Below, piece after piece: positions 59,005 to 64,000 of a stretch of 64,000 nucleotides of DNA. Each line of letters begins with the position of its first letter. The first letter of the stretch is position 1. The translations under genes and the position numbers were made by a program. Under the pieces are notes generated by a model. The model was not told the origin of the DNA and searched no databases. It was given only the letters and a program-made list of their open reading frames with translations. Origin of the DNA: Paraburkholderia phosphatilytica (lineage in GTDB: Bacteria; Pseudomonadota; Gammaproteobacteria; Burkholderiales; Burkholderiaceae); the NCBI RefSeq assembly GCF_003443895.1, contig NZ_QQOA01000040.1, positions 1-64,000 on the forward strand. The letters run 5' to 3'.

Positions 59005-59808
59005 TTATTCTCCAGTCTTGCCGTCACCGCCGGCGCCTGCGCCACGGCGCGGAGCGCCACGACGTGCGCCTGCCGGTGCGCCTTCGCCATCACGGCGCGG
59101 ACGACGATCACCACCCGGACGCGCGTTGCGGCGCGGGCGCTTCTCTTCGGCGACTTCTTCCACCACCGGAGCGTCGTTGCGGCCGAGCGTATCGCCCTTG
59201 TAGACCCACACTTTCACGCCGATGATGCCGTACGTCGTCTTCGCTTCCGACGTTGCGTAGTCGATGTCGGCACGCAGCGTGTGAAGGGGCACGCGACCTT
59301 CGCGATACCACTCCGTACGGGCGATTTCGATACCGTTCAGACGGCCAGCGCTCATGATCTTGATGCCTTGAGCACCCAGACGCATGGCGTTCTGCATCGC
59401 ACGCTTCATCGCGCGACGGAACATGATCCGACGCTCGAGCTGCTGCGTGATCGAATCGGCGATCAGCTGCGCATCGGTTTCCGGCTTGCGGATTTCTTCG
59501 ATGTTGACGTGCACGGGCACGCCCATACGCCGCTGCAGCTCGGTCTTGAGCAGTTCGATGTCTTCGCCCTTCTTGCCGATGACGACGCCAGGACGCGAGC
59601 TGTAAATCGTGATGCGCGCGTTCTTCGCCGGACGCTCGATGACCACGCGGCCAACCGAAGCGTTCTTCAGCTTCTTCTTCAGGTACTCACGAACACCGAT
59701 GTCTTCCTGCAACATCGCCGCGAAATTGGTGTTGCTTGCGTACCAGCGCGAAGCCCAATTGCGGCTGACGGCCAGACGGAAGCCAGTCGGATGAATTTTC
59801 TGTCCCAT
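59005..59808 (-). CDS. rpsC: 30S ribosomal protein S3 with an Arg/Gly-rich C-terminal tail
   Basis: mRNA-entry protein with helicase role. The 267-residue protein has MGQKIHPTGFRLAVSRNWAS, the KH domain (SRPGVVIGKKGEDIELLKTE) and GRLNGIEIARTEWYREGRVP. After residue 220 there is a tail of about 45 residues, rich in Arg, Gly and Ala (RPRRNARPGGDRRPRRDGEG), absent from E. coli S3 (233 residues). It lies between rplV and rplP. Confidence 0.98.
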   Translation of the reverse strand: MGQKIHPTGFRLAVSRNWASRWYASNTNFAAMLQEDIGVREYLKKKLKNASVGRVVIERPAKNARITIYSSRPGVVIGKKGEDIELLKTELQRRMGVPVHVNIEEIRKPETDAQLIADSITQQLERRIMFRRAMKRAMQNAMRLGAQGIKIMSAGRLNGIEIARTEWYREGRVPLHTLRADIDYATSEAKTTYGIIGVKVWVYKGDTLGRNDAPVVEEVAEEKRPRRNARPGGDRRPRRDGEGAPAGARRGAPRRGAGAGGDGKTGE

Positions 59809-59819
59809 CGTATGGCTCC

Positions 59820-60149
59820 TTAATTCCCGACCGTCACAGTGATGTGACAGGATTGCTTCTCGATGCGGTTGCCGCGGCCTTTAGCGCGCGCGGTGAACCG
59901 CTTGAGCGACGCAGCCTTATCGATGTAGATGCTCGTAATCTTGAGCTCGTCGATATCGGCGCCCTCGTTGTGCTCCGCATTCGCGATTGCCGACAGCACA
60001 ACCTTCTTCACGATGCCAGCCGCTTTCTTCGGCGAGAACGTCAGAACGTTCAGCGCCTTGTCGACCGGCAAACCGCGGATCTGGTCAGCCACAAGGCGCG
60101 TTTTCTGCGCCGAGATGCGGGCACCGCGATGAATTGCTTTCACTTCCAT
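59820..60149 (-). CDS. rplV: 50S ribosomal protein L22
   Basis: Lines the nascent-chain exit tunnel; 109 residues. It has HRGARISAQKTRLVADQIRG and KRFTARAKGRGNRIEKQSCH, the macrolide-loop region, without obvious change. It lies between rpsS and rpsC. Confidence 0.98.
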   Translation of the reverse strand: MEVKAIHRGARISAQKTRLVADQIRGLPVDKALNVLTFSPKKAAGIVKKVVLSAIANAEHNEGADIDELKITSIYIDKAASLKRFTARAKGRGNRIEKQSCHITVTVGN

Positions 60150-60161
60150 CTTGATTGCCCC

Positions 60162-60437
60162 TTATTTCTTGGCCTTCTTGTCGGCCGCGTGACCCTTGAA
60201 CGTCCGGGTCAGTGCGAACTCGCCAAGCTTGTGGCCGACCATGTTTTCCGAGACATACACCGGAACGTGTTGACGGCCGTTATGAACGGCGATCGTCAGA
60301 CCGATGAAGTCAGGCAGGATCGTCGAGCGACGCGACCAGGTCTTGATCGGCTTCTTGTCGCGCGTTGCTGCAGCCGCCTCAACCTTCTTCAGCAAATGAG
60401 CGTCGCAGAACGGACCTTTTTTGATAGAACGTGCCAT
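60162..60437 (-). CDS. rpsS: 30S ribosomal protein S19
   Basis: Small-subunit head protein of 91 residues: MARSIKKGPFCDAHLLKKVE, RSTILPDFIGLTIAVHNGRQ, GHKLGEFALTRTFKGHAADK. It lies between rplB and rplV. Confidence 0.98.
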   Translation of the reverse strand: MARSIKKGPFCDAHLLKKVEAAAATRDKKPIKTWSRRSTILPDFIGLTIAVHNGRQHVPVYVSENMVGHKLGEFALTRTFKGHAADKKAKK

Positions 60438-60447
60438 TGTCTGCTCC

Positions 60448-61275
60448 TTAACGCTTGTGACGGCGCTGGACGATCATGCTCGTCGTGCGCTTGTTGCTAC
60501 GGGTGCGATAGCCCTTCGTCGGCGTGCCCCACGGGCTCACCGGGTCGCGACCTGCTGCCGTCTTGCCTTCACCACCACCGTGCGGGTGATCGACCGGGTT
60601 CATTGCAACGCCACGCACCGTCGGGCGGATGCCGCGCCAGCGGTTCGCGCCAGCCTTACCGATCTGACGGAGGCTATGCTCTTCGTTGCCCACTTCACCG
60701 ATCGTTGCGCGGCATTCGATGTGCACGCGGCGGATTTCGCCGGAGCGCAGACGAACCTGCGCGTACGTGCCTTCACGAGCCAGCAGCATGGCGGACGTAC
60801 CAGCCGAACGCGCCATTTGCGCGCCCTTGCCCGGCAGCATCTCGATGCAGTGAATCGTCGTACCGACCGGGATGTTGCGGATCGGCAGCGTGTTACCTGT
60901 GCGGATCGGAGCTTCCGAACCCGACATCAGTTGCTGACCCACAGTCACGCCCTTCGGAGCGATGATGTAACGACGCTCGCCGTCTGCGTACAGCACCAGC
61001 GCGAGGTTCGCGCTACGGTTCGGGTCGTACTCGAGACGTTCGACCTTTGCCGGGATGCCATCTTTCGTGCGACGGAAATCGACGATACGGTATTGCTGCT
61101 TGTGACCACCACCATGGTGACGCGTGGTGATGTGGCCGTTGTTGTTACGACCGGCGGTCTTGCTTTGCGAATCGAGCAGCGGGGCGTACGGCTTGCCCTT
61201 ATGCAGATCCTTGTTGACCACCTTGACCATCGCGCGGCGACCCGGCGAAGTCGGCTTAACTTTCACGATTGCCAT
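60448..61275 (-). CDS. rplB: 50S ribosomal protein L2
   Basis: Primary 23S rRNA binder near the peptidyl-transferase centre. 275 residues: MAIVKVKPTSPGRRAMVKVV, GRNNNGHITTRHHGGGHKQQ, and GVAMNPVDHPHGGGEGKTAA with the functionally important histidine. It lies two bases after rplW. Confidence 0.98.
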   Translation of the reverse strand: MAIVKVKPTSPGRRAMVKVVNKDLHKGKPYAPLLDSQSKTAGRNNNGHITTRHHGGGHKQQYRIVDFRRTKDGIPAKVERLEYDPNRSANLALVLYADGERRYIIAPKGVTVGQQLMSGSEAPIRTGNTLPIRNIPVGTTIHCIEMLPGKGAQMARSAGTSAMLLAREGTYAQVRLRSGEIRRVHIECRATIGEVGNEEHSLRQIGKAGANRWRGIRPTVRGVAMNPVDHPHGGGEGKTAAGRDPVSPWGTPTKGYRTRSNKRTTSMIVQRRHKR

Positions 61276-61277
61276 GA

Positions 61278-61592
61278 TTACTTGGCCTCCGCTTCAAAGT
61301 TGATTTCCTGGCCGGGCTTCAGGCAGACGTACGCCTTCTTGACGTCCTTGCGCTTGCCCATGAAACGGCCGAAGCGCTTGGTCTTGCCCTTGGCGACCAG
61401 CACGTTGACGGAATCAACTTCCACCTTGAACAGCAGTTCGACGGCAGCCTTGACTTCCTGCTTCGTGGCATCCGGCGCAACTTCGAACACGACCTGCTCG
61501 TGCTTGTCAGCTACCAAGGTCGCCTTTTCGGAGACCACCGGCGCGAGCAGGACCTGCATCAAACGATGATCGTTCTTGCGAATCTCGCTCAT
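61278..61592 (-). CDS. rplW: 50S ribosomal protein L23
   Basis: Docking site for trigger factor and SRP at the exit. 104 residues starting MSEIRKNDHRLMQVLLAPVV, with FEVAPDATKQEVKAAVELLF and KAYVCLKPGQEINF. ATG 61592 overlaps the rplD stop by four bases. Confidence 0.98.
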   Translation of the reverse strand: MSEIRKNDHRLMQVLLAPVVSEKATLVADKHEQVVFEVAPDATKQEVKAAVELLFKVEVDSVNVLVAKGKTKRFGRFMGKRKDVKKAYVCLKPGQEINFEAEAK

Positions 61593-62209
61593 GACAGCAA
61601 CTCCTCGATCTGGGCGACCGCAGCCTTCGTGATCAGTACTTTCTTGAAGTAGATCAGCGAGAGCGGGTCGGCATAACGCGGCTCGACAACCGCCACGTGG
61701 GCCAGGTTGCGCGACGCGAGGTACAGGTTTTCGTCGACCGTGTCGGTGATGATCAGCACGGACTCGAGACCCATAGCCTTGAACTTGTCGGCCAGCAGCT
61801 TCGTCTTCGGCGCTTCGAGCGTCAGCTCGTCGACCACCGAGATGCGGCCTTCGCGGGCCAGCTGCGAGAAGATCGAGCAGAGACCTGCGCGATGCATCTT
61901 CTTGTTGACCTTGTGCGAGAAGTTTTCTTCCGGCGAATTCGGGAAGATGCGACCACCGCCACGCCACAGCGGGCTCGACGACATACCGGCACGAGCACGG
62001 CCCGTACCCTTCTGGCGCCACGGCTTCTTGGTGGTGTGCTTGACCTGCTCGCGATCCTTCTGCGCACGGTTACCGCTACGTGCGTTCGCCTGGTAAGCCA
62101 CGACGATCTGGTGGATCAGGGCTTCGTTGTAGTCACGACCGAACACGACGTCCGATGCGTTGACCGCCGCGCCTTCCTGACCATTGGCATTCAGGAGCTT
62201 AAGTTCCAT
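61589..62209 (-). CDS. rplD: 50S ribosomal protein L4
   Basis: Tunnel protein; in E. coli L4 also represses the S10 operon. 206 residues: MELKLLNANGQEGAAVNASD, the extended loop KPWRQKGTGRARAGMSSSPL, and VEPRYADPLSLIYFKKVLIT. Its ATG shares a base with the rplC stop (TAATG). Confidence 0.98.
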   Translation of the reverse strand: MELKLLNANGQEGAAVNASDVVFGRDYNEALIHQIVVAYQANARSGNRAQKDREQVKHTTKKPWRQKGTGRARAGMSSSPLWRGGGRIFPNSPEENFSHKVNKKMHRAGLCSIFSQLAREGRISVVDELTLEAPKTKLLADKFKAMGLESVLIITDTVDENLYLASRNLAHVAVVEPRYADPLSLIYFKKVLITKAAVAQIEELLS

Positions 62210-62868
62210 TATTTCGCTCCTTTCACGGCGCGCGCCTTCACGGCCGGCGTCACGAAAACCTTGCCACCCTTCGCGCCGGGAACTGCACCCTTGACCAGCA
62301 ACAGCTTGCGGTCAGCGTCGATACGGGCGATTTCGAGGTTTTGCACCGTCACGTTTTCGTCACCCATGTGACCGGTCATGCGCTTACCCGGGAACACGCG
62401 ACCCGGATCCTGCGCCATACCGATCGAACCCGGCACGTTGTGCGAGCGCGAGTTACCGTGCGATGCACGGCCAGATGCGAAGTTGTAACGCTTGATGGTA
62501 CCGGCGTAGCCCTTACCGATCGACACGCCCTGCACGTCGACTTTCTGGCCCACTTCGAAGAGGTTGACGTCAACCACGGTGCCTGCCGACAGCTCGGCAG
62601 CCTTCGCGGCATCAATCTGGAATTCCTTGAGGATTTCACCGGCTTGAACACCGGCTTTGGCGAGGTGACCCGCCAGCGGCTTCGTCACGCGCGATGCACG
62701 GCGCGTACCGAAAGCGACCTGAACGGCCGTATAGCCGTCGGATTCAACAGTCTTGATCTGCGTCACGCGGTTGTCGGACACGTCCAGCACGGTGACGGGA
62801 ATCGAATCCCCTTCAGCCGTGAAGATACGGGTCATGCCAACCTTGCGACCTACGAGTCCAAGGCTCAT
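62209..62868 (-). CDS. rplC: 50S ribosomal protein L3
   Basis: Early-assembly large-subunit protein. 219 residues starting MSLGLVGRKVGMTRIFTAEG, with RYNFASGRASHGNSRSHNVP and GSIGMAQDPGRVFPGKRMTG. ATG 62868 is used. It lies 222 bases after rpsJ, a gap with its own promoter candidate, unlike the tight spacing elsewhere. Confidence 0.98.
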   Translation of the reverse strand: MSLGLVGRKVGMTRIFTAEGDSIPVTVLDVSDNRVTQIKTVESDGYTAVQVAFGTRRASRVTKPLAGHLAKAGVQAGEILKEFQIDAAKAAELSAGTVVDVNLFEVGQKVDVQGVSIGKGYAGTIKRYNFASGRASHGNSRSHNVPGSIGMAQDPGRVFPGKRMTGHMGDENVTVQNLEIARIDADRKLLLVKGAVPGAKGGKVFVTPAVKARAVKGAK

Positions 62869-62999
62869 CGTTTTCTCCATTCCCGACTGCGATTGGTCGG
62901 GGCTAATTTACAAAGTCGCCGGATGCTTTCGGCGCCGCTCAAGCCCGCTTGGCCTTGAATTTGACGCCAGAAAAATCACCAGCATTTTGCGCAAATGCG

Positions 63000-63041
63000 C
63001 GAAAAGCCTAGCATTATAGCGAGGCTTTTCGTTTTCCGCAA
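63000..63041 (-). promoter_or_regulatory. Candidate promoter for rplC, -10 box in a hairpin loop
   Basis: On the minus strand TTGCGG (63041-63036) and TATAAT (63018-63013) are 17 bases apart. The -10 box sits in the 12-base loop of a perfect 10-base-pair inverted repeat, CGAAAAGCCT (63000-63009) with AGGCTTTTCG (63022-63031). The repeat itself could act as a weak terminator or attenuator for transcripts from rpsJ. Confidence 0.6.
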
Positions 63042-63090
63042 GCAATCAAAGACTTAGCGGCACCGGTATCGCCGGGCACCACGGCAAGCC

Positions 63091-63402
63091 TTACTGGAGC
63101 TTGATTTCGACGTCCACACCTGCGGGCAGGTCCAGCTTCATCAGCGCATCGACGGTCTTGTCCGTCGGGTCGACGATGTCCATCAGGCGCAGGTGGGTAC
63201 GGATTTCGAGCTGGTCGCGCGACGTCTTGTTGACGTGCGGCGAGCGCAGGATGTCGAAACGCTGGATGCGCGTCGGCAGCGGCACCGGGCCACGAACGAT
63301 TGCACCCGTCCGCTTCGCCGTGTCGACGATCTCGGCGGCCGACTGGTCGATCAGACGATAGTCGAAAGCTTTCAGGCGAATACGGATTTTTTGGTTCGGC
63401 AT
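63091..63402 (-). CDS. rpsJ: 30S ribosomal protein S10
   Basis: Small-subunit protein and NusE antitermination factor. 103 residues: QKIRIRLKAFDYRLIDQSAA, PLPTRIQRFDILRSPHVNKT and SRDQLEIRTHLRLMDIVDPT. It follows tuf by about 125 bases and leads the S10 operon. Confidence 0.98.
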   Translation of the reverse strand: MPNQKIRIRLKAFDYRLIDQSAAEIVDTAKRTGAIVRGPVPLPTRIQRFDILRSPHVNKTSRDQLEIRTHLRLMDIVDPTDKTVDALMKLDLPAGVDVEIKLQ

Positions 63403-63459
63403 AGCGATTCCTTAAAAGAGCGAGGCGGTATTGCACCGCCGGCAAAATAAAAGAGCGTA

Positions 63460-63494
63460 GGGTCGGGCACCCGCGGAGGGCCGGCGCCCGACCC
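63460..63494 (-). repeat. Hairpin between tuf and rpsJ
   Basis: GGGTCGGGC (63460-63468) and GCCCGACCC (63486-63494) form a perfect nine-base-pair stem with a 17-base loop. On the minus strand TACGCTCTTTTATTTT follows, so it may be an inefficient terminator or an attenuator in front of rpsJ. A second small hairpin (GGCGGT/ACCGCC) lies at 63424-63440. Confidence 0.6.
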
Positions 63495-63526
63495 CGGGCA
63501 CCACGTTTTACAGCAAGCCAGCGATT

Positions 63527-64000
63527 TTACTCGATAATCTTCGCGACGACACCTGCGCCGACGGTACGACCGCCTTCACGGATGGCGAAACGCAGACCTT
63601 CTTCCATGGCGATCGGGGCGATCAGCTTCACCGTGATCGACACGTTGTCGCCCGGCATCACCATTTCCTTGTCCTTCGGCAGTTCGATCGAGCCCGTCAC
63701 GTCCGTCGTACGGAAGTAGAACTGCGGACGGTAGTTGTTGAAGAACGGCGTATGACGGCCGCCTTCGTCCTTGCTCAGCACGTACACTTCAGCCGTGAAG
63801 TGCGTGTGCGGCGTGATCGAACCCGGCTTGGCCAGCACCTGGCCACGCTCCACGTCTTCACGCTTCGTGCCGCGCAGCAGGATACCCACGTTGTCGCCCG
63901 CCTGACCCTGGTCGAGCAGCTTGCGGAACATTTCCACGCCCGTGCAGGTCGTCTTCACCGTCGGCTTGATGCCGATGATTTCGATTTCCTCGCCGACCTT
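63527..64000 (-). CDS. tuf: Elongation factor Tu, 5' end outside the window
   Basis: Delivers aminoacyl-tRNA to the ribosome. Only the C-terminal 157 codons are visible: domain 2 and 3 motifs VGILLRGTKREDVERGQVLA, GSITPHTHFTAEVYVLSKDE, GGRHTPFFNNYRPQFYFRTT and the terminal GRTVGAGVVAKIIE. The frame continues past the window edge with VGEEIEIIGIKPTVKTTC, so the gene is cut by the window and not truncated. It is the tuf copy next to the S10 operon. Confidence 0.98.
   Translation of the reverse strand, partial: KVGEEIEIIGIKPTVKTTCTGVEMFRKLLDQGQAGDNVGILLRGTKREDVERGQVLAKPGSITPHTHFTAEVYVLSKDEGGRHTPFFNNYRPQFYFRTTDVTGSIELPKDKEMVMPGDNVSITVKLIAPIAMEEGLRFAIREGGRTVGAGVVAKIIE

Noticed and set aside
1..64000. 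CRISPR array, prophage, toxin-antitoxin or integrative element
   Set aside because: No regularly spaced repeats, integrase, phage genes or att-like duplications were seen; gene content is syntenic core genome.
48723..64000. tRNA genes inside the tuf-ribosomal protein cluster
   Set aside because: The gaps are short and contain only hairpins, promoter-like boxes and ribosome sites; no cloverleaf or TTCRA-type T-arm was found.

Overview
This 64 kb window is chromosomal DNA from a beta-proteobacterium of the Burkholderiaceae, most like Burkholderia or Paraburkholderia. The evidence is the high GC content with GC-rich third codon positions, the mlaFED-vacJ and thiOSGE blocks, the aroK-aroB-dgt-gltBD order, the ResBC (system II) cytochrome c pathway, and the close match of the encoded proteins to that group. 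Almost everything is core genome. I saw no phage, integron, CRISPR array, tRNA or rRNA gene.

Layout. 1-3122 (minus strand): phospholipid-transport genes mlaF, mlaE, mlaD and a 3'-truncated mlaA. 3217-6558 (minus): thiamine operon thiO-thiS-thiG-thiE, led by a TPP riboswitch at 6757-6852. 7286-9813 (plus): an SbmA/YddA-type ABC exporter translationally coupled to an SDR with an altered active site. 10058-16134: a lipoprotein, two paralogous OmpR-type regulators (the second with its kinase), and between them a minus-strand group of small exported proteins and an orphan FlgH. 16391-20781: a catalytically degenerate tyrosine phosphatase, an MFS transporter, a D-amino-acid dehydrogenase and ThpR. 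21017-27292 (minus): glutamate synthase gltB-gltD. 27593-30844: a degenerate REP-type transposase, OmpW, a DUF883 protein and UgpQ. 30965-33873 (minus): aroK-aroB-dgt. 33980-35056: a collapsed pilM...pilQ type IV pilus locus, divergent from mrcA (35356). 37774-39732: cyaY, lptM and lysA. 39815-44044 (minus): resC, resB and cytochrome c4. 44294-46194 (plus): engB and hemB. 46251-48516 (minus): cutA-dsbD. 48723-64000 (minus): the continuous tuf-S10-spc-alpha ribosomal protein supercluster, with secY, infA and rpoA.

How the genes fit together. The Mla proteins carry phospholipid between outer and inner membranes. ThiO, ThiS, ThiG and ThiE make and join the thiazole half of thiamine, and the TPP aptamer gives feedback control. 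GltBD assimilates ammonia into glutamate. AroK/AroB feed the shikimate pathway, and LysA finishes lysine synthesis. HemB, ResBC, DsbD and cytochrome c4 are neighbouring parts of heme and c-type cytochrome production. The 15 kb ribosomal cluster reads as one co-directional block with two internal promoter candidates: one in front of rplN, where E. coli has its spc promoter, and one in front of rplC.

The observations most worth a second look are degenerate or relic genes kept in otherwise tidy core DNA: a Tat-exported pseudophosphatase lacking the Cys and Arg of its P-loop, a REP-type transposase lacking both its HUH motif and its tyrosines, an SDR without the catalytic tyrosine, and a pilus operon reduced to its ends. 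A further pattern is that four candidate sigma-70 -10 boxes sit inside short inverted repeats.
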